Positions 1 through 7,071 are shown, numbered from the stretch's first letter. The stretch is DNA of 64,000 nucleotides from Acidobacteriota bacterium (GCA_015486055.1 WFSJ01000013.1:1-64000); one strand, 5' to 3'. Numbers and translations: made by a program. Notes: generated by a model from the letters alone, not told the origin.

Positions 1-24
1 GCGTCAGATGTGTATAAGAGACAG
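1..24. other. Residual Nextera (Tn5 mosaic-end) sequencing adapter
   Basis: The first 24 bases equal the 3' part of the Nextera read-1 transposase adapter. Bases 6-24 are the 19-base Tn5 mosaic end, AGATGTGTATAAGAGACAG, and GCGTC before it is also adapter. This is library-preparation sequence left on a contig end, not genome. It supplies a false GTG start at 10 and five false residues (MYKRQ) to the reading frame that continues into the first gene. Confidence 0.97.
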
Positions 25-990
25 GCTTACATAACCATTAAGGGAAATCCAGGGGAAAAATTCCCCTTTGAGTTTTCAACCTCTTCCCTGAGCTGGAAAA
101 CCTATTATTCATTTCATGCAAACATAAAGGCAAAAACGCTTAATCTTGAATCCTTCCTCGTTCTCAGCTCAGCCTTGCCTTTTGATACAACCGCTGAAAT
201 CTATCTTGTTCCGAAAAAACCTTCCTACTATTCAAAACTTCCAGAGCAACAGAGGTGGAGCATATCCCTCTTTAAACCTTTTATTTACAGGGCAAGAAAA
301 GTAGGAATGCCAACAACTCCTAAGCTAATAGAAGCGAAGGAAACTATTATGGCTAAGAATGTGATCAGGCCAACTCCTGTAACAAGGGGATTTTACAGGA
401 TGGTTTTTCTGGGAAAGAAAAGCCTTGTTTTCGGAAGAAACAGGGTTCAGCTTTTCTCTGAAAATTTGAACCCGGAAATAATATGGCAGGCTTTCCCTGC
501 CCTTTCAAATAAAGTCTTTGTGGTGGCAAAGGCAAAAAACACAACAGGCTTCCATATAATTCCAGCTGAAGCTCTTTTCTTCGTAGATGGAACTTTCACG
601 AGAAAAGCCTTTCTTGAAGATATTCCTGAAAATGGAAAAATGAAATTGCTTCTTGGTTATGACCCATCTTTCAAGATTAAATACAAAAAAAGCGTAGTTA
701 AAAGGAACGAAGGGATAAGGAAAAACAGCATTATAATTGAGAGAAATATTGAAATATCGAACGATGGAGACATTGGTAAGGAAGTCAGTATAAGAATACC
801 TCTTCCTTATGGTATAGACAAGGAAATCTCAATAGAGGATAAAATAACTCCACAGCCATTCTCTGTTGATAAGAGCAGAATTGCCACCTGGAATCTTAAA
901 TTTTCTCCAGGTGAAAGCATGAAAATAAACTTAAGATTCAAAATAGTTTACCCTAAATCCAAAAGGATCACTGGAATAGAAAACTATTGA
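25..990 (+). CDS. DUF4139 (MuiA-type) domain protein, 5' truncated
   Basis: This is the C-terminal part of a beta-rich protein of the DUF4139 / mucoidy-inhibitor-A family; the true N-terminus lies beyond the contig end. Family-like features are an early W-x-x-x-Y segment with hydrophobic strands, a central block reading NTTGFHIIPAEALFFVDGTF, then LLLGYDPSFKIKYK, and a final strand block with ATWNLKFSPGES typical of the domain's end. The molecular function of DUF4139 proteins is not established. The frame is open from base 25 to the TGA at 988-990. The residues encoded by bases 10-24 are adapter and must be removed. Confidence 0.75.
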   Translation, partial: AYITIKGNPGEKFPFEFSTSSLSWKTYYSFHANIKAKTLNLESFLVLSSALPFDTTAEIYLVPKKPSYYSKLPEQQRWSISLFKPFIYRARKVGMPTTPKLIEAKETIMAKNVIRPTPVTRGFYRMVFLGKKSLVFGRNRVQLFSENLNPEIIWQAFPALSNKVFVVAKAKNTTGFHIIPAEALFFVDGTFTRKAFLEDIPENGKMKLLLGYDPSFKIKYKKSVVKRNEGIRKNSIIIERNIEISNDGDIGKEVSIRIPLPYGIDKEISIEDKITPQPFSVDKSRIATWNLKFSPGESMKINLRFKIVYPKSKRITGIENY

Positions 991-1133
991 ACCATCTCAG
1001 GCTGAAAACAACATAGATTAAATCCGGGCTTACGCAGCAAGCTTGAACTGAATTATACTTCGCTTGTGAAAAGGATTCTTGAAAAGCTGGGATGAAATAA
1101 TGAAGTTTGAAGCTCTCAAAGAAAATTGATAAC

Positions 1134-1161
1134 TTGACAAAGCTCCTTAACAGAGTAAAAT
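1134..1161 (+). promoter_or_regulatory. Sigma-70-type promoter of the Old Yellow Enzyme/ArsR operon
   Basis: A perfect -35 TTGACA (1134-1139) and -10 TAAAAT (1156-1161) are 16 bp apart. Transcription would start near 1168, just before the palindrome at 1170-1187 and the Shine-Dalgarno AGGAGG ahead of the ATG at 1206. No gene is seen in the remaining 990-1133 gap. Confidence 0.75.
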
Positions 1162-1169
1162 CTTCTTCT

Positions 1170-1187
1170 AACATTCAAAAGAATGTT
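1170..1187. promoter_or_regulatory. 18-bp perfect palindrome at the transcription start, candidate ArsR operator
   Basis: AACATTC-AAAA-GAATGTT is a perfect 7-bp inverted repeat with a 4-base centre, lying between the predicted transcription start (~1168) and the ribosome binding site (~1196). ArsR/SmtB-family repressors bind imperfect 12-2-12-type dyads containing TTCA/TGAA-like cores at such sites, and the last gene of this operon encodes an ArsR protein. Autoregulation is inferred. The same sequence could also fold as a weak RNA hairpin. Confidence 0.5.
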
Positions 1188-1205
1188 TTAATATAGGAGG
1201 CAATC

Positions 1206-3134
1206 ATGTTTGATACATTATTTAGCCCCATAAAAGTGGGAAATCTTGAGATAAGGAATAGAATAATCTTTCCGCCCATTTCCACCAACTTCGCAGATGA
1301 GAATGGACACGTAACCGACAGGATGATATTTCACTATGAAAAAAGGGCAATGGGAGGTGCAGGTCTTATAATAGTAGAAAATCTCTGCTTTGATTGCCCT
1401 GCGGGACGCCATGGTGCATTTCAACCGCGAATAAATGATCCAAAATTCATAAAAGGATTCAAAAAGCTTGCAGATGCTGTTCACAAGTATGGGGCGAAAA
1501 TATCCGCTGAGCTCACTCACCCTGGAATATTTGCTGACCTCAGATTCAACGAAGGCCTGACTCCAATGGGTCCATCAAAGGTTCTCCTCAGAAAGGATAA
1601 AGGATATGTGAAGGAAATGGCAAGGAAAGACATCGAAAGAGCTTTCAAAAAGATAGCTGATGCTTCAATGTTTCTAAGAGAAGCAGGTTTTGATTCGGTT
1701 GAGGTTCAAGGTGCACATGGTCTTTTGGTGAACCAGTTCCTTTCACCTCTGAGTAATAAAAGAACCGATGAGTATGGAGGTTCGATTGAAAATAGAACAA
1801 GGTTTGCAAAAAGATTAATAGAAGCCATAAAAAAAGGCGCAGGAAAGGAGTTTCCTGTAACCATAAGGCTTGCAACCCATGAATTTATGGATGGTGGAAT
1901 TAATATTTACAAGGATGGTAAGGAAATAGCAACCCTTATGGAAAAATACGGATATGTAATGATTCAGGCAGACCTTGGCTTTGGAGACAAGGAAAAAAGG
2001 TTGGAACCCATAATGTATCCAGAAGCTTGGAGAAGCTATTTGGCAGGAGAAATAAAAAAGGTTGTGGATATCCCTGTAGTTGCAGTCGGAATGATAAGAA
2101 CCCCGCAGAAAGCAGAAGAATTAATTAAAAAAGGAATATGCGACATGGTAGTTTTGGGAAGGCCTCTTATCGCTGACCCTTTCTGGCCAGAAAAAGCAAG
2201 AAAAGGAGAAACTCATCTTATAAGAAAATGCATCGGTTGCAATGAATGCGTAAAAGCAAGACATGACGACGATGTTCCTCTAAAGTGCGCCACAAATCCA
2301 GAAGTAGGTCTTAGATGCACAGAAACTGTGCTTGAAAATGCGCTGAACCCCAAAAAGGTAATGGTTATAGGCGCAGGCCCAGCTGGACTTGAGGCCTCAA
2401 GGGTCCTCGGATTAAGAGGCCATAATGTTTTGGTTTACGAAGGAGAAAATAGATTGGGAGGGGCGCTAAATATAGCATCTATTCCCCCTGGGAAATTCAA
2501 GCTAAGATGGCTTATCGACTACTACAGTGAAATTTTAAAAACGCTCCCAAATGTAAAAATTCTTCTTGGAAAAAAAGCCAATAAAAAACTCATACAAATG
2601 GAGAATCCTGACTTCGTAGTGGTTGCCTCTGGTTCAAGGCCGATATTTATCAATACAGGATGCAAGAACACATTTAGATATACTGATATTCTTGAGGGGA
2701 AAGTTATACTTGAAAATGAGGATGTAATAGTTGGAGGGGGAGGTCTTGTAGGATGTGAAACTGCTCTTTACCTTACAACAAAAGGTAATAGTGTCACCAT
2801 TCTTGAGATGCTCCCGGATGTGGCAAGGGAAATGGAAACACTCTCAAGAAAAGCTTTGTTAAGAGAGCTTGAGAAAAATGGGGTTAGGATATTCACCAAA
2901 AGGAGAATAAAAAGGATGGAAAACGGGCATGTAATAGCTGAAAACATAGAAACTGAAGAAGAGGAAAAATTCAGGGGAAAATTTGTCATCGCCTTCGGAG
3001 GAAAGCCAAATAACGCCATAGCAAATATAATAAAGGAATTGGATATACCTTATGAGGTTATAGGGGATGCTAAGGCGGTCAGGAAGATAGCGGATGCAAT
3101 AGGTGAAGGATATAGAATAGGAAGGATGATATGA
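1206..3134 (+). CDS. NADH:flavin oxidoreductase, Old Yellow Enzyme / 2,4-dienoyl-CoA reductase family
   Basis: This is a 642-residue cytosolic flavoenzyme of the three-domain enoate/dienoyl-CoA reductase type. An FMN TIM barrel occupies about residues 1-335 (HPG near 100, the family signature AHGLLVNQFLSPLSNKRTDEYGG near 170). A 4Fe-4S cysteine cluster follows at Cys342, 345, 348 and 361. The FAD Rossmann motif GAGPAGLEAS is near 389 and the NAD(P) motif GGGGLVGCE near 510. Such enzymes reduce C=C bonds of unsaturated acids, acyl-CoAs or quinone-like compounds; the substrate here cannot be read from sequence. The C-x2-C-x2-C spacing is tighter than the usual C-x2-C-x3-C. The start is supported by AGGAGG seven bases upstream. 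It overlaps the downstream ArsR gene by 4 bases, so the enzyme is probably induced by whatever that repressor senses. Confidence 0.9.
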   Translation: MFDTLFSPIKVGNLEIRNRIIFPPISTNFADENGHVTDRMIFHYEKRAMGGAGLIIVENLCFDCPAGRHGAFQPRINDPKFIKGFKKLADAVHKYGAKISAELTHPGIFADLRFNEGLTPMGPSKVLLRKDKGYVKEMARKDIERAFKKIADASMFLREAGFDSVEVQGAHGLLVNQFLSPLSNKRTDEYGGSIENRTRFAKRLIEAIKKGAGKEFPVTIRLATHEFMDGGINIYKDGKEIATLMEKYGYVMIQADLGFGDKEKRLEPIMYPEAWRSYLAGEIKKVVDIPVVAVGMIRTPQKAEELIKKGICDMVVLGRPLIADPFWPEKARKGETHLIRKCIGCNECVKARHDDDVPLKCATNPEVGLRCTETVLENALNPKKVMVIGAGPAGLEASRVLGLRGHNVLVYEGENRLGGALNIASIPPGKFKLRWLIDYYSEILKTLPNVKILLGKKANKKLIQMENPDFVVVASGSRPIFINTGCKNTFRYTDILEGKVILENEDVIVGGGGLVGCETALYLTTKGNSVTILEMLPDVAREMETLSRKALLRELEKNGVRIFTKRRIKRMENGHVIAENIETEEEEKFRGKFVIAFGGKPNNAIANIIKELDIPYEVIGDAKAVRKIADAIGEGYRIGRMI

Positions 3135-3406
3135 CATCAAAAGAGATGGCAAAATTCTTCTTTGCTCTTTCAGACTCTACAAGGCTAAAAATCCTCAAGG
3201 AAATATTTGAAGAAGAAAAATGCGTTGGAAAGGTGGCTGAAAGTCTTAACTTACCCATTCAAAATGTTTCCCATCACTTGCGTCTCCTTGAGACCTCAGG
3301 ATTTGTTGAGGCAAAAAGATACGGTAGATTTATAAGATACAGAGCAAAAAAAGAGGAGCTGAAGGAAATTTGCTGGGGAACGAAGGAATTCTTCGAAAAA
3401 ACTTAA
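3131..3406 (+). CDS. ArsR-family winged-helix repressor
   Basis: This 91-residue protein is a minimal ArsR winged helix. It opens with the family's DSTRLKILKEI helix, has a recognition helix around NVSHHLRLLETSGFV, and a wing RYGRFIRYR. Only one cysteine sits where ArsR metal sensors carry the ELCVC pair, so the classical As(III) site is absent and the ligand is unknown. Its ATG overlaps the TGA of the flavin oxidoreductase (ATGA), showing translational coupling. The palindrome at 1170-1187 is its most likely operator. Its stop overlaps the convergent chromate transporter's stop by 4 bases. Confidence 0.88.
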   Translation: MTSKEMAKFFFALSDSTRLKILKEIFEEEKCVGKVAESLNLPIQNVSHHLRLLETSGFVEAKRYGRFIRYRAKKEELKEICWGTKEFFEKT

Positions 3407-4593
3407 GTGGCCAAGCCGAGGAAGACAGTAACAGCCCATAACGCAAGACCTCCGAAAAAAATCCAGATAACATCAAGCTTAAAATATTTTATGGAGATAA
3501 AAGCTGCTGCTGCAAGGGCAAGAGATGACGGTCTTGTGGCTCCAATTTTCCCAAGTTCAAGGACCATCACAGCAAGCAATCCAACAAAGGCAGCAAGAAT
3601 CCCCCTTAAAGCACCTTTTATGTAAGCTATGTGTTTTATTCTGGAATAAACTTCGCTCACGATGAGTGTAAATACAAAGGAGGGCGAGAATATCGCAAAA
3701 GTTGCAAGAAAAGCTGCCCATACTCCTCCAAGCTTGTATCCTATAAAAGCTGCTGTTATCAATATCGGTCCAGGAGTTATCTGACCAAGAGCTATTCCGT
3801 CCGCAAACTGTCCCATGGTGAGCCAGTGGTAGTGAGTTACAGCATCGGCCTGAATTAAAGGAAGGATCGTCACGCCATTCCCAAAAGCAAGGGCTCCAAT
3901 TTTAAAGAAAGACAGCGCCATGGCTCTTATCTGAGAATTGAAAATCAGGGAAATCATGATGCCAGCAAGGACACTCGCTACAGACCCGATTATCCCTCCC
4001 CATGGGGAAGAATGAAAAACAGGGGATAAGTTTTTCCCTGTTTTATTATTCGACTCACTCTGAGGCTTTAGAAAAATAGCACCTGCTACGAAAGCCACCA
4101 GAACTATAATCACAGCATTCACCCCAAAAATCAGTGCTATAAAAGATAAAAGAAGAATTAGAGCTTCACCCGTACCCTTAATACTTTTTTCTCCGAGCTC
4201 CATGGTCACATAAAGAATAATCCCTACCACAATGGCTTTGAGTCCTATCAGTACTTGACCCACCCAGGGTATTTTTCCTGCGGAAAAATAAAGCGAAGAT
4301 AAAATCACCATTAGCAAGAATGTTGGTGTTACAAATGCAAGAGTTCCAAGAAATGCTCCTAAAACTCCGCCAGCCCTGTAGGCTCCATAGGTCGCCAGAT
4401 TGAACATTATAGGCCCTGGATAGAGCTGAACCATTGCAAGCCCTTCACTGAGTTCCTTTCCGTTCAGCCATCCTTTCTTGATTAACATCCTTTTTAGCTT
4501 AGGCAAGATTGCAAACCCATAAGCTGTAAGTCCTACAACAAAGTAGGCGAGGAAAATGCTCAAAAGATTGGATTTCTTTCTCACTTTTCTCAT
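3403..4593 (-). CDS. chrA: Chromate transporter (ChrA/CHR family), two-domain form
   Basis: This is a 396-residue polytopic inner-membrane protein made of two homologous CHR domains (about residues 8-185 and 195-396). The duplicated signature is visible as GLAMVQLYPGPIMFNLATYG in the first half and GIALGQITPGPILITAAFIG in the second, each followed by a G-x-x-G-AFL-x-T-x-A-x-F motif. ChrA proteins export chromate or related oxyanions, though many homologues have no proven substrate. The two halves are joined by a polar loop near residues 175-195. The gene is convergent with the ArsR gene. No strong Shine-Dalgarno is visible before the ATG. Confidence 0.9.
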   Translation of the reverse strand: MRKVRKKSNLLSIFLAYFVVGLTAYGFAILPKLKRMLIKKGWLNGKELSEGLAMVQLYPGPIMFNLATYGAYRAGGVLGAFLGTLAFVTPTFLLMVILSSLYFSAGKIPWVGQVLIGLKAIVVGIILYVTMELGEKSIKGTGEALILLLSFIALIFGVNAVIIVLVAFVAGAIFLKPQSESNNKTGKNLSPVFHSSPWGGIIGSVASVLAGIMISLIFNSQIRAMALSFFKIGALAFGNGVTILPLIQADAVTHYHWLTMGQFADGIALGQITPGPILITAAFIGYKLGGVWAAFLATFAIFSPSFVFTLIVSEVYSRIKHIAYIKGALRGILAAFVGLLAVMVLELGKIGATRPSSLALAAAAFISIKYFKLDVIWIFFGGLALWAVTVFLGLAT

Positions 4594-4726
4594 TTTATCA
4601 CATTTAATCTTGCCCTATCCGAGGGTGCTAAAATTTCCGAATTTTATCCTTCTTAGTTTAGTTCTTATATATTATTTTATCATATATAGCAAAATCCTAT
4701 CTCAAGTTTTTCCAAAAATTTTTTTC

Positions 4727-4755
4727 TTGACTTTTTCTCAAGTTTGTACTATTAT
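4727..4755 (+). promoter_or_regulatory. Promoter of the SPW-repeat gene
   Basis: TTGACT (4727-4732) and TATTAT (4750-4755) are separated by 17 bp, followed by a strong AAGGAGGTG Shine-Dalgarno at 4773-4781. A CTTGA (4726-4730) / TCAAG (4738-4742) dyad overlaps the -35, and CTCAAGTTT occurs twice (from 4701 and from 4737), so a repressor site here is possible. The second ArsR gene downstream is a candidate regulator. Confidence 0.65.
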
Positions 4756-4785
4756 ATAAATGTAAGAAATTTAAGGAGGTGAAAC

Positions 4786-5109
4786 ATGTGGGCTAATTGG
4801 GTTAATTTCGTTTTGGGTATTTGGATAGTCGTTGCAGGCTTCGTTTTGAAGACTCCTCCAAAAACTGCTAATTTCTGGAATGACCTTATTGTTGGTATCA
4901 TTGTAGCAATACTTGCCTACATTGCCACAACAACTAAAAGAGCTCTCTGCTGGATCAACGTTATCCTTGGAATTTGGCTGATCATCGCAGCGTTTATTCC
5001 TTCCATTGTCGGGACTAAATCCGGGAACCTCTGGAATGACATCATCTCTGGTATTATCATACTTGTTGTTGCTATAATCGCAGCACTTCAGAAGCCAAAG
5101 ACAGCTTAA
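4786..5109 (+). CDS. SPW-repeat membrane protein
   Basis: This is a 107-residue integral membrane protein with four hydrophobic segments built as a tandem duplication. Each half reads W-x-N-x-x-LGIW followed by a hydrophobic helix, then N-x-W-ND-x-I-x-GI and a second helix (about residues 3-50 and 55-102), which is the SPW repeat family pattern. The function of these proteins is unknown. Translation is supported by AAGGAGGTG five bases before the ATG. A strong GC hairpin follows the stop and an ArsR gene lies 55 bases downstream, so the two may form a regulated pair. Confidence 0.8.
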   Translation: MWANWVNFVLGIWIVVAGFVLKTPPKTANFWNDLIVGIIVAILAYIATTTKRALCWINVILGIWLIIAAFIPSIVGTKSGNLWNDIISGIIILVVAIIAALQKPKTA

Positions 5110-5124
5110 CCCCGTATAACCCAA

Positions 5125-5151
5125 AAGGGAGGGGAGCTTATCCCCTCCCTT
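5125..5151 (+). terminator. GC-rich hairpin between SPW and ArsR genes
   Basis: AAGGGAGGGG (5125-5134) and CCCCTCCCTT (5142-5151) form a perfect 10-bp stem with a 7-base loop. The 3' side runs into TTAACCC rather than a U tract, so it may act as a weak terminator, an attenuator lowering expression of the downstream ArsR gene, or an mRNA-stabilising 3' end. It ends 13 bases before the ArsR ATG at 5165. Confidence 0.6.
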
Positions 5152-5164
5152 AACCCAGGGTAAA

Positions 5165-5551
5165 ATGAAAAAAGAGGAGAGTTTTGTAAGAACATTTAAA
5201 AGTCTTGCGGAATCAACGAGGCTAAAAATTTTAAGGCTTCTCTCTGCGCAAAAAAATCTATGTGTTTCAAGTATAGCAGAGGAGCTTGGCATCACCATTG
5301 CCCTTTCCTCTCACCATCTAAAAATCTTAGAGAGGGAGGGTCTGGTTAATAGGCACAGAGAAGGTAAAAAAGTTAAATATAACTTGAATAAGGAAGGTTT
5401 GGATAAGTTCATTATAAATTTTTATGGATACATAAATATAATTCTGGAGATAGAAAATATCCCAAAGCTTTTGGGGAAAGAATTACTTGGCAAGGTCAAA
5501 AGAGGCTTTAAAACTGTGGGGAATGATTTCAAGCATGCAATTCAGGGCTGA
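5165..5551 (+). CDS. ArsR-family regulator with C-terminal extension
   Basis: This is a 128-residue winged-helix regulator. The ArsR core (about residues 5-80) includes AESTRLKILRLLS, a NLCVSSIAEELG helix and the DNA-reading helix ALSSHHLKILEREGLV, then a wing HREGKKVKYNLN. About 45 C-terminal residues lack recognisable motifs. It has a single cysteine at the ELCVC position, so metal sensing is uncertain. No convincing Shine-Dalgarno precedes the ATG. It sits 55 bases after the SPW-repeat gene, beyond a strong hairpin, and probably reads through from that promoter. Confidence 0.85.
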   Translation: MKKEESFVRTFKSLAESTRLKILRLLSAQKNLCVSSIAEELGITIALSSHHLKILEREGLVNRHREGKKVKYNLNKEGLDKFIINFYGYINIILEIENIPKLLGKELLGKVKRGFKTVGNDFKHAIQG

Positions 5552-5580
5552 ATTTGTCCTCCTCTTTTTGAGAAAAACCT

Positions 5581-5739
5581 TTATCTTTTATCCTTCTTAA
5601 TGATTACCATCTTGTTTTCTTCGAAGATTTTTTCTATCCCTTATACATCCTTATATTTGGTAGAAACCAGCTTGAAGTTAAGGATAGAGGAAACCCTTTC
5701 ATCCCAGCATACTAAAAGGGATGAGGCCTCAAGCTTCAT
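5581..5739 (-). pseudogene. Possible decayed small gene with an in-frame stop
   Basis: The 330-base gap between the ArsR and PadR genes holds, on the minus strand, an ATG-started frame of 32 codons (MKLEASSLLVCWDERVSS...), a TAA at 5641-5643, then 19 more in-frame codons ending in a lysine-rich tail and a second TAA at 5581-5583. Both parts have protein-like composition with the same lysine/glutamate-rich bias as neighbouring genes, which suggests one short gene broken by a nonsense change. I do not recognise a family, and chance cannot be excluded. Confidence 0.25.
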
Positions 5740-5838
5740 TTCAACTATGTAGCAGGAAATTGCTGGAGTTTATGCTTTCCAATAGGAATTTTTTATGAAT
5801 CTCATTAGATATATATAAAACTCTATCATATAAGTTAA

Positions 5839-5867
5839 TTGAAAATACAAGTGAAATGTGGTAATAT
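5839..5867 (+). promoter_or_regulatory. Promoter of the PadR/NifX-like operon
   Basis: TTGAAA (5839-5844) and TAATAT (5862-5867) are spaced by exactly 17 bp. The transcription start would be near 5874 and the ATG is at 5883, so the leader is very short, with only GGAG at 5873-5876 as a possible ribosome contact. Confidence 0.65.
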
Positions 5868-5882
5868 ATTAATGGAGAAATT

Positions 5883-6257
5883 ATGGCAGAATGGGAATTT
5901 AAAAGTTGGTGCAGGAATTACCCAAGAGGAAAACCACCCAGGTTTTTAAGGCCTTTCCTGCTCCTGTTCCTCTATACAAAGAATGCCCATGGATATGAGC
6001 TTCTTGAAAGGCTTAAGGAACATGGGCTAAACTATGAGTTACAGGATATAGGTTATGTTTATAAAACCCTGAGAATGATGGAAAGGGATGGTTCTATAAG
6101 CTCTGCATGGGATGTAAGCGGAGAAGGGCCAGGGAAAAGGGTCTATGAGATAACCGAAGGCGGCAAAAAAGAACTTGAAGAATGGGCCATAACCCTTAAA
6201 AGCATAAGGGATAGCCTTACGACATTTTTGAAGATTTACATGGGGGTGAAAAAATGA
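5883..6257 (+). CDS. PadR-family transcriptional regulator
   Basis: This is a 124-residue PadR-type winged helix. Diagnostic segments are RPFLLLFLYTKNAHGYELLERL near the start, then YVYKTLRMMERDG (recognition helix) and the wing G-PGKRVYEITEGGKKEL. A short C-terminal helix completes the dimerisation part. The protein starts with about 20 extra residues containing WCRNYPRG. It overlaps the next gene by 4 bases (ATGA), so it probably regulates its own operon with the Fe-Mo-cofactor-binding-like protein. The ligand is unknown. Confidence 0.88.
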   Translation: MAEWEFKSWCRNYPRGKPPRFLRPFLLLFLYTKNAHGYELLERLKEHGLNYELQDIGYVYKTLRMMERDGSISSAWDVSGEGPGKRVYEITEGGKKELEEWAITLKSIRDSLTTFLKIYMGVKK

Positions 6258-6652
6258 TAAGAATAGCATTTGCCACAGAAAATCCAGATGGGCTTGAGGG
6301 AATAATCGCTCAGCATTTTGGGCGCTGTCCATACTATACCTTTGTTGAAGTGGAAGGAAACGAAGTAAAGGACTGGCTTGTTGTCACAAACCCTGCTGCA
6401 GAAGAACATGCATCAGGTCAGATACCAAAATTTGTAGCAGAACAAGGAGCAAAAGCTATAGTTGCAGGAGGCATGGGCCCTAAAGCTCAAGAATGGTTTC
6501 TTGACCTCGGGGTTAAGCCTTATGTCCATGTGAGCGGAAAAATAAGTGATGCCCTTCCCTTAATTCTAAAAGAAGAGCTCCAACCACTTACAACCCCTGA
6601 TAAGGAATGTGACAAAAAAGAGAAAAATGAACCTAAGAGGAAAAATAAATAA
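6254..6652 (+). CDS. NifX/NifB-type (dinitrogenase Fe-Mo cofactor-binding) domain protein
   Basis: This 132-residue protein has the small ribonuclease-H-like fold of the NifX / MTH1175 family. It starts MIRIAFATENPDGLEGIIAQ, then HFGRCPYYTFVEVEG, a N-x-A-x-EEHASGQIP segment and GAKAIVAGGMGPKAQEWF, all hallmarks of the family, and ends in a charged lysine-rich tail. No nitrogenase genes are nearby, so it is likelier a general metal-cluster carrier or regulatory protein than a nitrogenase factor. Similar proteins often sit beside PadR genes or Mrp-type P-loop ATPases. It is translationally coupled to the PadR gene. Confidence 0.85.
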   Translation: MIRIAFATENPDGLEGIIAQHFGRCPYYTFVEVEGNEVKDWLVVTNPAAEEHASGQIPKFVAEQGAKAIVAGGMGPKAQEWFLDLGVKPYVHVSGKISDALPLILKEELQPLTTPDKECDKKEKNEPKRKNK

Positions 6653-6660
6653 TCCTCTTA
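6634..6660 (+). terminator. Hairpin spanning the NifX-like stop codon
   Basis: TAAGAGGA (6634-6641) and TCCTCTTA (6653-6660) form a perfect 8-bp stem around an A-rich 11-base loop that contains the stop codon (6650-6652). No U tract follows, so it may be a mild terminator or a 3'-end stabiliser. Confidence 0.4.
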
Positions 6661-6774
6661 TCACTCAGTAAAATCTCTTATTCGCTTCTTTAATTGGTAG
6701 GGAACTTCAGCAAATTCAACTTTATAGATTAAAAGCATACAAACTCCTCTTACCTCTTACTCGCTTTAGCAATC

Positions 6775-6805
6775 AGGAGAGAGAGGCTATCACCCACTCT
6801 CTCCT
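6775..6805 (-). terminator. Hairpin downstream of the RRM gene
   Basis: AGGAGAGAG (6775-6783) and CTCTCTCCT (6797-6805) form a perfect 9-bp stem with a 13-base loop, beginning 23 bases after the minus-strand RRM gene ends. It would end the RRM transcript, and possibly also the convergent NifX-like transcript. There is no U-rich tail on either strand. Confidence 0.5.
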
Positions 6806-6828
6806 ATAATCGTGTTAATTAAAAAACC

Positions 6829-7071
6829 TTATCTTTCCCTCCTAGGACGAGCTTCATCCACTCTCATGGTACGCCCTTTGAAATCAGTGCCATTAAGTCC
6901 ATTCATTGCTTTCTCAGCTTCTTCTGAACTTGCCATTTCAACGAATCCAAAGCCTCTGCCCTCGACTATGTTGACGTTCTTAACCTCACCGTAATCGCCG
7001 AACAGTTCTTCCAATTCCTCCTTAGTCACAGAGTAACTAAGGTTTCCTACATAAAGTTTACTACCTTGCAT
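6829..7071 (-). CDS. RRM-type RNA-binding protein
   Basis: This is an 80-residue single RNA-recognition-motif protein. RNP2 reads KLYVGNLSYS and RNP1 reads RGFGFVEM, followed by GLNGTDFKGRTMRVDEARPR and a short basic tail. Bacterial single-RRM proteins bind single-stranded RNA and are often cold-induced. The start is placed at the Met codon at 7071 (MQGSKLYVGN). A GGAGGT Shine-Dalgarno lies just upstream of it, whereas the in-frame ATG at 7083 is part of that ribosome-binding site. Transcription probably begins far upstream at the promoter at 7325-7353. Confidence 0.88.
   Translation of the reverse strand: MQGSKLYVGNLSYSVTKEELEELFGDYGEVKNVNIVEGRGFGFVEMASSEEAEKAMNGLNGTDFKGRTMRVDEARPRRER

Noticed and set aside
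10-24. GTG start and MYKRQ N-terminus of the first reading frame
   Set aside because: These bases are adapter, so the start and five residues are artefacts.
4771-5298. Minus-strand 175-codon frame across the SPW and ArsR genes
   Set aside because: It is antisense to two recognisable genes, has no family features, and spans the hairpin.
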